NCBI RefSeq assembly: GCF_000263735.1
Contig: NC_017946.1
Location: 1,529,348 to 1,593,347 of the forward strand
DNA: 64,000 bases
Direction: 5' to 3'
Source of the DNA: Pyrococcus sp. ST04
GTDB lineage: Archaea > Methanobacteriota_B > Thermococci > Thermococcales > Thermococcaceae
Under the pieces are notes generated by a model. It saw nothing but the letters and a program-made list of their open reading frames with translations. It was not told the DNA's origin and did no database searches. Every line of letters starts with the position of its first letter. Within the stretch, counting starts at the first letter, position 1. Below, piece by piece: positions 8,829 to 17,436 of this stretch. The position numbers and the translations under genes are program-made.

Positions 8829-9959
8829 TCAGATAACTTTAACAAGCTTTTCCATCCATGGAGATACTCTGATTTTTATATAGCCCTTGAATTTGCTGTC
8901 AACATTCTTATCACCAGTATAAACCCTAACGATGCCATCCCTAATCTTAGATTGAGTAGCAACTACAATGATATTTTCCTTCGGAATCTTCCTCAGAACC
9001 TCTGGAGAGAACTGCTGATTTCCTCTCCCAAACAAGAAGTTCAACCCTCCAATTACCGTAACCACGATTTTTGGATTTTTGTGAAGAAACTTGAGCAGAT
9101 CACTTTCACTGGCATCTTTAACTAGAAGTCTAGCCTTTCCATCTTTGACCTCGACCACATCAACACCTAAGAGAGTTCCCTGAATCCCTATCTTATCCTT
9201 TATCCTCTTTATAGTTGAACCAGCTCCAAGGAAGTATATGCCATCTTCAAGCAGTATGTCCTCTGCAACAGCTTCTGTTAGTGCCTCGAGCTCTTCTTCT
9301 TCATCAATCTTAACAGCCTCTTTACTCCCTTGAACCAAGCTCTCAACTATCGGAGTTAGAACATCGTAGAATTTCCTTGCCTTGAGTTCATCTCTCCTGT
9401 AGGAGTCTTCATCAAGATCCATGACAGCCCTTTCCTCGATTTTAGCATTCCCTTTGGTGAATTCAGCTAGAACTTTGGCTGCATCCTCTGGGGAGGTAGC
9501 AAAAACACCAGAGAACATCTTAACCCCAGTGGGAATTCCAAGGATAGGAACCTTTTTGCCAACAACCTCGGCTATGTCTCTAGCGGTTCCATCCCCGCCT
9601 GCAAAAACTATCAGCATAACTTTATCGAGCATTTGCTTAGCTAAGAACTTTGTATCTTCCGCCGTTGTATCTGGAATTTTAACTCCCATAATATTCCTCC
9701 ACTTGATATCCCTATGCCTCAGGACATGATAAGGGAAGTGAAACTCTTTCAGTATGTCCTCTCCCAACGGTCCAGGACCCGTCAAGAACTCTACATTCAC
9801 TCCATATCCCTCAAGTTCTTTAAGGAAAAGTCTGGCAAGTTCTGGAGTTACCGGTCTAGCTCCTCTCTTTATAGCCTCTTCAACAACCCCATCAGTGCCC
9901 TTAAGTGCCACTCTTCCACCCATTCCAGCTATTGGATTAACTATAAGCCCAATTTTCAT
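8829..9959 (-). CDS. ATP-NAD kinase-like protein (COG3199 type)
   Basis: This 376-residue protein carries the NAD-kinase/diacylglycerol-kinase fold. It begins KIGLIVNPIAGMGGRVALKG and contains FAGGDGTARDIAEVV (the GGDG nucleotide motif) and LGIPTGVKMFSGVFA, both typical of the COG3199 group. The ATG at 9959 follows GGTGAGAAC. It differs from classical NadK by its longer C-terminal half, so the phosphate acceptor is uncertain. It lies four bases downstream of the channel gene and is probably in the same leftward transcript. Confidence 0.82.
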   Translation of the reverse strand: MKIGLIVNPIAGMGGRVALKGTDGVVEEAIKRGARPVTPELARLFLKELEGYGVNVEFLTGPGPLGEDILKEFHFPYHVLRHRDIKWRNIMGVKIPDTTAEDTKFLAKQMLDKVMLIVFAGGDGTARDIAEVVGKKVPILGIPTGVKMFSGVFATSPEDAAKVLAEFTKGNAKIEERAVMDLDEDSYRRDELKARKFYDVLTPIVESLVQGSKEAVKIDEEEELEALTEAVAEDILLEDGIYFLGAGSTIKRIKDKIGIQGTLLGVDVVEVKDGKARLLVKDASESDLLKFLHKNPKIVVTVIGGLNFLFGRGNQQFSPEVLRKIPKENIIVVATQSKIRDGIVRVYTGDKNVDSKFKGYIKIRVSPWMEKLVKVI

Positions 9960-9963
9960 GTTC

Positions 9964-11406
9964 TCACCTCATATACTTTCTCGCAAATACAGTCAGGAAA
10001 ACCGCCCACATGAACATTCCAAATATAGCCTCTATTGAAGCTATCACCTTTCCAACTCCAACGGGGTGAAGATCACCATACCCAAGTGTCGTCGCGGTAA
10101 CTATGCTGAAGTACACATAGTCAAAGGGAGAGTTAACAGGGATAACACTACCCGTTAAAGCATAGGCTATGGGGAAACCAAAAATCACAAGTGCAAGCCA
10201 CAAAAACACTGGTCTCCTCCAATCAGTTCCGTACTTACACGTTAAATCTGCAAACAGGAACTCAAAAATAACTTCCAAAAGCCTAAGGGCCTTTTTAATG
10301 GTCTTAGGTCCCTTCCTATAGTGAGCCAAAACCCTCTTTCTCCTAGCCAGCATTTCAAGGTAGTAATATTCATCCGCCTTTTCCTTGTCCCCACTACCTT
10401 CCCATGTCGTTCTAGCTATCCTGTAGAAAACTTCCGCAAGATAGGGGTTGTTGAAGGTACAATTCTCTATAACAATAAAACCAAAAACACTCAACTCTGC
10501 TAAAAGGTTGGGAAGGTATGTAAGATTCCAGTTCTCATCACTATAGAACTTGGAGTTCCTCAGAACGAGGTTATTTAGAATCGTTACGTGAACAAACTCC
10601 GGGTATCTAACCTTACTATTCACGATTTCAACATGTCCGGGCACTTGAGAATTCTCAATAAGTAACTGGCCAGCAAATCCATTGACGAAAATCCTCACCT
10701 GCCTCTTGAATCGCGGACTCTCGTCAAAACTAATATTAGCTATGTGAAGTATATGAGCCTTGACAGGTCTTTTCTTGCTCTCAAACTCTATACCAAGCTC
10801 TTGGCGTAATCTTTCGATCAGAGGATACCTAGAGTTCAAAGCTATCCTCCTAACACCCGAAAGATTCGAAAGTTCTATTCTACCAGCCATTCTTCCAGCC
10901 TCTCCAAACTCCTCTTCAGCCGTGACTTCCTTGGGGTAGTATTCTGTAGAGTTTATCATGACATACCTCACATTAGAGTTCCTAACGAGAATTGAAGAAG
11001 AGAACTTCGTGGAGCATATGCTCACGCCGTAACCACTCAGACCATTTAGGTATAGAAAATCCACGGTCGAATCTATTATAGCTATTGAATCAACTTCAGA
11101 GTTTATTATTGTCAAACTTGCTAACTCAGACTTTCCAATTATTATCCTCTTGATTTTTGAATTTCTGAATATTACAGGATGATCTATCTTCTTTTCTAGG
11201 ATGATAACATCGTACAGTTGAACCCCTTCAAACGTCCTAACACCTCTCTCAAGAGCCCTTTCAAACGCTCTTCTTTTTATTTCTCTTATCTTGTCTCCAT
11301 AGAGCAACTCCCCTTCCTCAAAGGGTATGTGAAGAGAACAATATTTGGATCCCTTCAGGGGCTTTCTTCTGCACTTCTTTCCACTTGAGTAAACGTACTC
11401 ACACAC
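9964..11406 (-). CDS. Potassium-channel-like protein with N-terminal zinc-knuckle and repeat domain
   Basis: This 480-residue protein has an unusual order. Residues 2-26 hold Cys2, Cys12, Cys23 and His26, a likely zinc knuckle. Residues about 45-330 form short repeats with recurring NS-x-V/I-x-x-I and S/N-L steps, suggesting a beta-helix of the pentapeptide kind. At the C terminus there are two hydrophobic helices around the selectivity filter TATTLGYGDLHPVG, the K+ channel signature. The start is GTG at 11406 after GGAGG. The gene overlaps the upstream TrkA-C membrane protein by eight bases, so the two probably work together. Gating by the N-terminal domain is an inference. Confidence 0.82.
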   Translation of the reverse strand: MCEYVYSSGKKCRRKPLKGSKYCSLHIPFEEGELLYGDKIREIKRRAFERALERGVRTFEGVQLYDVIILEKKIDHPVIFRNSKIKRIIIGKSELASLTIINSEVDSIAIIDSTVDFLYLNGLSGYGVSICSTKFSSSILVRNSNVRYVMINSTEYYPKEVTAEEEFGEAGRMAGRIELSNLSGVRRIALNSRYPLIERLRQELGIEFESKKRPVKAHILHIANISFDESPRFKRQVRIFVNGFAGQLLIENSQVPGHVEIVNSKVRYPEFVHVTILNNLVLRNSKFYSDENWNLTYLPNLLAELSVFGFIVIENCTFNNPYLAEVFYRIARTTWEGSGDKEKADEYYYLEMLARRKRVLAHYRKGPKTIKKALRLLEVIFEFLFADLTCKYGTDWRRPVFLWLALVIFGFPIAYALTGSVIPVNSPFDYVYFSIVTATTLGYGDLHPVGVGKVIASIEAIFGMFMWAVFLTVFARKYMR

Positions 11407-12178
11407 TTATCCCAGCCTCCCTTTCCTCCTGCATTCTCCTAAGCTTTGCCATCTCTACAGCTTCTTCATGCTCTTTCTCTCCTCTGGCACCTTTAATTCT
11501 CTTGGAAAGCTTGGATAAAACTTCCTCCGGGCCATAAAGTATTACAACATCTCCTGGGAGTATCACGGTATCTCCATGAGGGGCTCCTATATAGACTTCC
11601 CTTCCCTCAACCTTCCTATATATTCCAAGAACTAAAATACCCTCCTTATCAAGCTGGAGTTCTCTCAATGATCTGTTAGCAAGCCAGCCAGTTTTCTTTA
11701 CCTTAATCTGTGCTATTGAATAACCCTTTGTTATCCCTAAAAGCTGGGAATAATCGAGAACCCTCAATGAGGGAGCAACTCTAGAAAGAACTCTTCTTAT
11801 TATCTTCCTCATAACTCTTTCAATGTACTTAGAGCGGAAGAAGAGATACAAAATTATTAATCCAAGAATTAAGATTATTATCCTTTGCCCAGCTTGTTCC
11901 CTTGTTATGCCAGTAAAGCTTAATACAAGAGTAGCTATAGCGGACGTTATTCCAGCACTCCCAAGGAGCATGAGTATCCTTATTATTCTCCTCCTAACAG
12001 GATGGGAAACAACGTACTCACTTTCACTAGTGGTGAAGCCAACTCCAGAAAACGCCGACTGAGCCTGAAAGGCGGCAACATCCTTGGATAACCCTGTCAT
12101 CTCTAGGGCTACCGCACCTATCCTCACTATTATTGCCGATATTAGAACTACCAAGAGGAAAGTTATTATGGGTATCAT
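11399..12178 (-). CDS. Membrane protein with C-terminal TrkA-C (RCK_C) domain
   Basis: This 259-residue protein has an N-terminal hydrophobic helix (about residues 3-24), then a pair of membrane helices at about 65-115. A soluble C-terminal domain follows with SLRELQLDKEGILVLGIYRK and GDTVILPGDVVILYGPEEVL, the TrkA-C ligand-binding fold found in potassium transport regulators. The charged tail is probably a short helix. It is the first gene of the transcript that continues with the K+ channel gene, so I read it as a regulatory or accessory subunit. No pore motif is present. Confidence 0.8.
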   Translation of the reverse strand: MIPIITFLLVVLISAIIVRIGAVALEMTGLSKDVAAFQAQSAFSGVGFTTSESEYVVSHPVRRRIIRILMLLGSAGITSAIATLVLSFTGITREQAGQRIIILILGLIILYLFFRSKYIERVMRKIIRRVLSRVAPSLRVLDYSQLLGITKGYSIAQIKVKKTGWLANRSLRELQLDKEGILVLGIYRKVEGREVYIGAPHGDTVILPGDVVILYGPEEVLSKLSKRIKGARGEKEHEEAVEMAKLRRMQEEREAGISV

Positions 12179-12234
12179 GGCTAACTTTCATTAATCTACG
12201 ACAGGTTTTTAACTTCTTGGTATATCTTCGGCCA

Positions 12235-12290
12235 GGGGATGATGAAGGAGATTTCGGCCGAGTGATGATGACACTCGCATGGGCTGACCC
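12235..12290 (+). ncRNA. C/D box guide sRNA (one guide matches the 5' region of 16S rRNA)
   Basis: This is a canonical archaeal C/D box sRNA: GGG stem side, C box ATGATGA (12239-12245), a 12-nt guide, D' box CCGA (12258-12261), a 3-nt spacer, C' box ATGATGA (12265-12271), a second 12-nt guide CACTCGCATGGG, D box CTGA (12284-12287), then CCC closing the stem. The D guide complements CCATGCGAGT, which I recall from the conserved 5' part of archaeal 16S rRNA. The rule of five then points to the U of CCAU (about U52 in E. coli numbering), a known archaeal sR1 target. I could not assign the D' guide. A TATA-like TTTTTAAC lies about 25 bases upstream. Confidence 0.85.
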
Positions 12291-12334
12291 AAGGAATATA
12301 AAGTTCCCAAGTTTCTAATTTCTAGACGGACATT

Positions 12335-12371
12335 CTTTTAAATTTGGAAGAACTATAATTATAATTGGGTG
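12335..12371 (+). promoter_or_regulatory. TATA element and RBS of the unknown two-gene operon
   Basis: CTTTTAAATTT at 12335-12345 is a plausible TATA box. GGGTG at 12367-12371 is the ribosome binding site for the ATG at 12379. The predicted leader is only about 10-15 nt. Confidence 0.5.
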
Positions 12372-12378
12372 TTATAAT

Positions 12379-13812
12379 ATGGAGACTAACAACAACGAAA
12401 ATAGAATAGATATCATAGAGTGGGCTAAGAATAAAAAGATATACAAAACAGAAAGCTGGAAAGAGTTTATCAATCAACTACTCGACTTTTTAAGTTACCT
12501 TTACTCATTTCGAGAATTCCAGAACTGGCTAAGAAAAACATTTCATGGAAAGAAAATAGGTCTTCTCCCCGAAGACCTAAAAGAACCGGCAAAACTCATA
12601 ATAGCTGGGGGAGGATATGAGGAAAATGCCTTTGGCAGGGTCATGTTTAAATTATTTGACGTAAAGACTGGAGACTTTTCAAATTATGAAACAAGCCTAG
12701 AGGTTTATCTAAAAAGAGGAGAATATACAACAATATTTGTTGGAAAGAACATTTTTGGCCAATCTAAAGAATTCTTTGAGAATCTGATTGCCAAAATAGA
12801 AAGCATACTTCGAGAATTTGAAATTAAAACATATAAGGAAAGAGTGTATAAAAAAATTTCAAATATTGATTATTACTCATGGATTAATCCAGAAGAACCT
12901 CAACTTCAAGAAGTTCTGACTAACTTCCTAAACCTATCATTAAGCTTGCTCGAGCCATCAAGTCCTTATGTTCAGTTCATTGTGTACTTTAACACATCAA
13001 CCCTCAGTCTTTTAAGAGAAGTATTAGACTGCAGTATAACTGATATAAGAGAATTAGTGGAATTGTTTAAACCAAAGATACTTACGGAAAGCTTAAACGA
13101 AGTAGAAAAAATTGACGAGGATTATGGAGGAGACTACATCCTCCTCTTTGAAGATTACGGATTGTCAAAAGAAATACTGGAAGTGTTTGGAGAAGAAGGT
13201 TACCTCCACCGTCTCTTGAAGGGAGTATTTTCAAAAGAAACTAATGTTGATAGAATGTTTGATGAACTCTGGAAAGAAAGGAAAAAAGCAGTTTTAGAAC
13301 TTGTAAAGAAAAGAATATGGAGGCCACACAATCTCCTTAAGGAGGCACTATTCTCTAAAGAACTTTGTGAGGACAACATTAACTCAGTTGTGTTTGTTAA
13401 ATCTACATCTAAATTATATCAAGATTTAACTGGTGTAGATATCCTAAGAACTAACGAGTATCCCTCCTTTGCTGTTTATGAAATTAAAAAGGCCAAGGAA
13501 TACGCCTATGAATACGCCCGTTCACCAGGTTATCTTTTCACAATAATAGATAATATCGCTGAAAAGCTTAGAAAATGGTTCCCGTCTTCTAAAACAGAAC
13601 TACCAGTTTCAATTCTACTTGAAGATGCATTTCCTCTGCTCTCCACAAAATATCTACAGAGCAAATTTCAAAAAAGTTCATGGGGTCATAGTAATACAAC
13701 TGTTGTGTTTAAGTATCTAGTTTTAAAACCAAGAAACTGCGAAGATCCTCCTAATCCAAGATCTTACTTAACCCTACTCAAGGAGTTGGAGAGTATAGGT
13801 GAAACTCTATGA
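12379..13812 (+). CDS. Unknown 477-residue protein, first gene of a two-gene module
   Basis: I do not recognise this protein. It is soluble-looking, acidic and rich in Lys, Glu, Leu and aromatic residues, with no signal peptide or membrane segment. Visible landmarks are LIIAGGGYEENAFGRVMFKL (near residue 70), a central helical stretch with repeated leucines, GGDYILLFEDYG near residue 250, and a more mixed alpha/beta C-terminal third. I see no P-loop or metal-binding motif. The stop overlaps the start of the next gene by four bases (ATGA), so the two are translationally coupled. Codons look more AT-rich than in the neighbouring housekeeping genes. A defence-type or accessory role is speculation. 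Confidence 0.8.
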   Translation: METNNNENRIDIIEWAKNKKIYKTESWKEFINQLLDFLSYLYSFREFQNWLRKTFHGKKIGLLPEDLKEPAKLIIAGGGYEENAFGRVMFKLFDVKTGDFSNYETSLEVYLKRGEYTTIFVGKNIFGQSKEFFENLIAKIESILREFEIKTYKERVYKKISNIDYYSWINPEEPQLQEVLTNFLNLSLSLLEPSSPYVQFIVYFNTSTLSLLREVLDCSITDIRELVELFKPKILTESLNEVEKIDEDYGGDYILLFEDYGLSKEILEVFGEEGYLHRLLKGVFSKETNVDRMFDELWKERKKAVLELVKKRIWRPHNLLKEALFSKELCEDNINSVVFVKSTSKLYQDLTGVDILRTNEYPSFAVYEIKKAKEYAYEYARSPGYLFTIIDNIAEKLRKWFPSSKTELPVSILLEDAFPLLSTKYLQSKFQKSSWGHSNTTVVFKYLVLKPRNCEDPPNPRSYLTLLKELESIGETL

Positions 13813-16100
13813 AGAAGCAACTAAAAGGCATCGAGAAAACAACAAAAGAGGCAATACTCCAAATAATGTATTCCTCTTTTAAAGAAGAAACAGAACCAAA
13901 TCAAAAAACTCAGGTAAAAGAGGAAGCCCAAAACCTTTCACTCAACAAAGTGTCAATACCTCCAATCTATATAAATGCCAGGTTATTGAATGTTAATATT
14001 AGTATACCAACTCACATACCCTTTACCATTCTTCCTCCACTTCCACAATCCAAGCTCATCAAGAGAATAACATCTCTCAGATTTAAGAAAGAAATTCCAA
14101 ATATCTCTCTCCCTCTCTCCAAACTAAGACCTATGAAGATCGCCTACAAGAGGGTTTCACTAAATTCAAAAGTACCAGATAAAAAAAGATGTCCATTACC
14201 CAGATTAAACGTCAAAAGGAGAACACTTACCAAAACAAGGGAGGTTAGAACAATAAACAAAGTTATCCGAGTGAGTTCTCATGAGTTTGGAATGTTAAAC
14301 CCTCCTAAGGTTTCAAAAATACAGAGCTCTAAGATCTCAATTAACATTAATATCCATGCTCAAGAGGATACTCACTTTCCAAGATCTCTTATTTTCCCAA
14401 AAATTAAGATCCCGCTTATAAAAGCAATAACTTTTTTTGAGATAACTAAAACACTCCCATATTCACAGCAGAAGCTCTCAAAAGTGTCATCCTTAGCTCT
14501 GCCAAGAATTTTTGTTACGCCACTATCATCGCAAGGAACCATTATTTTGAGAATTTCAAAACTCTCCTTGCTACCCACCCTCAATAGTTTATTCCCTCAA
14601 ATTACTCCCATAGACGCCTCTACTTTATCGATAGGGATTTTAAAAATTAATAGTTCCATACTGCGTGGAAACGATGGTTTCCCCTTTCCAAGTCTTACTA
14701 TAAAAAGGATGCCCATAATATCAGACTTCAATATCTTAAAAGAAATTCTATATGCAAAGTCTATAGGCATATACCCTAAGGTAGCCCTTAAATCATGGAA
14801 ATATTTGCCAGTTCTCCAATTCTCAAGCAATGTCGCTGAGTTATTGGATATTGGAGGTTTTATAGTAGAGGAGGCGAAAAAAATGAAAGAGAAAGCTCTC
14901 TTAGAGGAACTCTTTAGAGTCAAAGAAGGGGCGTTTCCAAAAGGTGCCAGCGAAGTACTAGAGAAACCAATTCTAATTTTGATGTTTGACAAATATGAAA
15001 ACGAGCTCCACATTCCTCTTGCATATGTCTGTGCAGAGTTATATAAGGAAATAAAGGGAGGAGAGACACCAATTCCTGCCTATAGAGATTTCGATAAACC
15101 AGAACAAGTTGATTCTACTCAAGATGTTAGCCTATTATTTCCATTTAAGTTCACAAAAAGAGTAGAGATTATAGATGGAAGAATAGCTGAACATGTGTCT
15201 ATTCAAATGTTCCTACGAACCGTAAGAGGAAGGATAAAAACAGCATATCTACAAGGACTAGGTTTCCTAATTATTAACTTCGGCGACCCTCGGAGATTGA
15301 AAGATAGGTATTTTTCAAGTACCTTACAAGAGATTAAAAATGAAAGTAAGGGAGCACATATCATTAAAATAATCAACAATATTAATGATCCTATATTAAA
15401 AAAGGCCATAATATATGGAGTTCTCGGTATTAAAAATCCATCAGATCTAGATTTTAAGTCAATGTTGGAGAAATATCATAAATCACTAAGGGACACAGTC
15501 AAAGTATTATCAATATTTGTTCCAATGGGAGAGAGTGTAAATGGAAGGCATCAGTTTAGAGAGACTCTCCATTATCCCATGAAAGTTGCAACATTTTCCT
15601 ATTTTGTGAACAGGGAGTTGGAAAAACTTGAAAAAAAGCCACTCTCAGAAGATGAATTTTATCAATTTATAGCGGGACTGCTCAGAAATGGAACAATAAA
15701 AATTGAAACCCCTATCAAAGAAGGGATAATTCCAGATATGGTATATGAGGGAGATAATAGGGTAATTATCGAGATAGAAACCCTCATAGGAACAGGAGAT
15801 CCTCTCAAGAAAATTGACAAAACTGTATCAAAGTACTTAAGTGATGAGGGGAGATATTTGTTCCCAGATTATGAGTTCTGGATAATTCTAAGACCAGTGT
15901 CAGCACTCATTCATTATGAAGAAATATTCAGAAGGGCTAAAATTTACAATACCATATACGAGGAACTTAATCCAAGCTTTAAAGTTTTAACACTCGAGTT
16001 TGATAAGAAAAACCGACTTAAATGGCATTTAGTCGATATAGAAGACTTCGGAAAAGAAATTAAGAAGGCTCTAAATAGAATAAAAGAAATTGAAACATAA
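13809..16100 (+). CDS. Unknown 763-residue protein with candidate C-terminal PD-(D/E)XK-like nuclease domain
   Basis: This protein is not recognised as a whole. Residues about 45-335 are strikingly basic and rich in Ile, Pro, Ser and Lys with few acidic residues, and look like an extended or beta-rich segment. Residues about 340-570 appear globular. Residues about 580-735 look like a restriction-endonuclease fold: a helix near Glu585, then IIPDMVYEGD (Asp643), VIIEIET (Glu655, Glu657), a KKIDKTVSKYL helix and the strand FWIILRP. The core reads PD-(x)11-E-x-E, with Glu where Lys is usual; BamHI is a known ExE case. It is coupled to the preceding gene through ATGA. Nuclease activity is an inference. 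Confidence 0.75.
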   Translation: MKKQLKGIEKTTKEAILQIMYSSFKEETEPNQKTQVKEEAQNLSLNKVSIPPIYINARLLNVNISIPTHIPFTILPPLPQSKLIKRITSLRFKKEIPNISLPLSKLRPMKIAYKRVSLNSKVPDKKRCPLPRLNVKRRTLTKTREVRTINKVIRVSSHEFGMLNPPKVSKIQSSKISININIHAQEDTHFPRSLIFPKIKIPLIKAITFFEITKTLPYSQQKLSKVSSLALPRIFVTPLSSQGTIILRISKLSLLPTLNSLFPQITPIDASTLSIGILKINSSILRGNDGFPFPSLTIKRMPIISDFNILKEILYAKSIGIYPKVALKSWKYLPVLQFSSNVAELLDIGGFIVEEAKKMKEKALLEELFRVKEGAFPKGASEVLEKPILILMFDKYENELHIPLAYVCAELYKEIKGGETPIPAYRDFDKPEQVDSTQDVSLLFPFKFTKRVEIIDGRIAEHVSIQMFLRTVRGRIKTAYLQGLGFLIINFGDPRRLKDRYFSSTLQEIKNESKGAHIIKIINNINDPILKKAIIYGVLGIKNPSDLDFKSMLEKYHKSLRDTVKVLSIFVPMGESVNGRHQFRETLHYPMKVATFSYFVNRELEKLEKKPLSEDEFYQFIAGLLRNGTIKIETPIKEGIIPDMVYEGDNRVIIEIETLIGTGDPLKKIDKTVSKYLSDEGRYLFPDYEFWIILRPVSALIHYEEIFRRAKIYNTIYEELNPSFKVLTLEFDKKNRLKWHLVDIEDFGKEIKKALNRIKEIET

Positions 16101-16156
16101 CCACCATTGCCCCATGAACTTTAAAAGTTAAGCATTCTCTTTTCATCCGAACAACC

Positions 16157-17131
16157 ATGAAGTGCTCAAAGTGTGGAAGAGAAGCAGTATACTTTGCAAG
16201 ATATGAAGGGAGGTATTATTGTCACAAACACTTTAACGAGCTAGTGGAGGGTAAGGTCAAGAGAACTATTAGAAAGTACAGAATGATAAGAAGAGGAGAA
16301 AGAATCGGCGTGGCTGTCAGCGGAGGAAAAGACAGCGTTGTCCTAATGCACCTGCTCGCAAAGCTAAGAAAAAAATTCCCCTTCGAGCTAGTCGCGATAA
16401 CGATAGACGAGGGAATAAAAGGGTACAGAGACAAAAGTGTCGAAGTTGCGAAGAAAAATGCAGAGCTCCTTGGAATAGAGCATCACATATACAGGTTTAA
16501 GGATTACATAGGCTTTACTCTAGATGAAACCGTTGAGATAATGGGGCCAAGAGGAGAGAGAGTTGGTGCATGTTCCTACTGTGGAGTTTGGAGAAGGTGG
16601 CTCCTTAACAAGGCCGCAGAAGAGCTCAAAGTAGATAAACTTGCTCTAGGTCTAAATCTAGATGATGAAGTCCAAGTATTTCTAATGAACTTGATGAGAG
16701 GAGATATAGCCAGGCTAGGGAGAACTGGCCCTTATTATGAAGTTATCCATGAAGGGCTTATCCCAAGGATAAAACCCCTAAGAGAGGTCCCCGAAAAGGA
16801 GATAGTCTTGTACGCCGTTCTGAATAACATTGAGGTAGATTTAAGTGAGTGCCCCTACGCCGTTGAGGCATTCAGAGCCGAGATAAGGGACTGGCTTAAC
16901 GAGATGGAAGAGAAGCACCCTGGAACCAAGTACCAACTCCTAAGGAGCTATGATAAATTGTTCCCCTTACTTGCGAAAACCTACGCCAAGGAGGTAAAGC
17001 TAAACCGTTGTAAAATATGTGGCCAACCAACAAGTGGAGAGATCTGCAAAGCCTGCATGTTCAGGCTTCAAGTTCAGCAAAAAGCCAAGGAGAGGGGGTT
17101 TAACTTTAAACTAACTGCGGCAAAGGATTGA
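16157..17131 (+). CDS. tRNA 2-thiolation protein, TtuA/Ncs6 (NcsA) family
   Basis: This 324-residue ATP-dependent tRNA thiolase of the TtuA/Ncs6 group makes a 2-thiouridine-type base using a sulfur-carrier protein. Zinc fingers bracket the protein: CSKCGREA with CHKHF at the N terminus, and CKICGQPTSGEICKACMF at the C terminus. The PP-loop SGGKDSVVLMHLL lies near residue 55. GACSYCGVWRR and a later cysteine (SECPYAVEAFR) give the three cysteines that hold the catalytic Fe-S cluster in this family. The P. horikoshii relative has been studied structurally. Whether it acts at U54 or U34 cannot be settled here. Confidence 0.93.
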   Translation: MKCSKCGREAVYFARYEGRYYCHKHFNELVEGKVKRTIRKYRMIRRGERIGVAVSGGKDSVVLMHLLAKLRKKFPFELVAITIDEGIKGYRDKSVEVAKKNAELLGIEHHIYRFKDYIGFTLDETVEIMGPRGERVGACSYCGVWRRWLLNKAAEELKVDKLALGLNLDDEVQVFLMNLMRGDIARLGRTGPYYEVIHEGLIPRIKPLREVPEKEIVLYAVLNNIEVDLSECPYAVEAFRAEIRDWLNEMEEKHPGTKYQLLRSYDKLFPLLAKTYAKEVKLNRCKICGQPTSGEICKACMFRLQVQQKAKERGFNFKLTAAKD

Positions 17132-17160
17132 GTCAACTCAATTCACGTAGGGTATCTCGT

Positions 17161-17355
17161 ATGATAATCGAGACTCCTATCCCTATTAAAGAGCTTGAGG
17201 ATATTAAGAGGAAAAGTAAGGCAAATGTAATAGTGTTCCTTGTTGAAAAGGTTGAAAGAAACGGTATTATTCTAAATCGCGTTCAAATTTTAGGACCTAA
17301 GGAGGAGATAGAAAAGTTCATCAACACACTAAAACTGGCAAGAGCCGGAGGATAA
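17161..17355 (+). CDS. Small conserved-looking protein, 64 residues
   Basis: A small alpha/beta protein reading MIIETPIPIKELEDIKRKSK, then VIVFLVEKVERNGIILNRVQ, and ending in a short helix. I take the ATG at 17161. The longer frame back to 17128 would need a TTG start overlapping the thiolase stop. It follows the thiolase gene by about 30 bases and is likely in the same transcript. No function is recognised. The strong strand-forming middle suggests a compact fold, perhaps a partner of the thiolase, but that is guesswork. Confidence 0.65.
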   Translation: MIIETPIPIKELEDIKRKSKANVIVFLVEKVERNGIILNRVQILGPKEEIEKFINTLKLARAGG

Positions 17356-17436
17356 CACGTTACATGAGAAAACAGTTAAAATACCTACGCAGAACTCTTG
17401 AACAAAGCTGAAATGCAACATAACGGAGGGCCTTAA

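Noticed and set aside
12133-12318. A 61-residue plus-strand reading frame upstream of the unknown module
   Set aside because: It runs over the C/D box sRNA and antisense to a membrane-protein start; no RBS, and composition is not protein-like.
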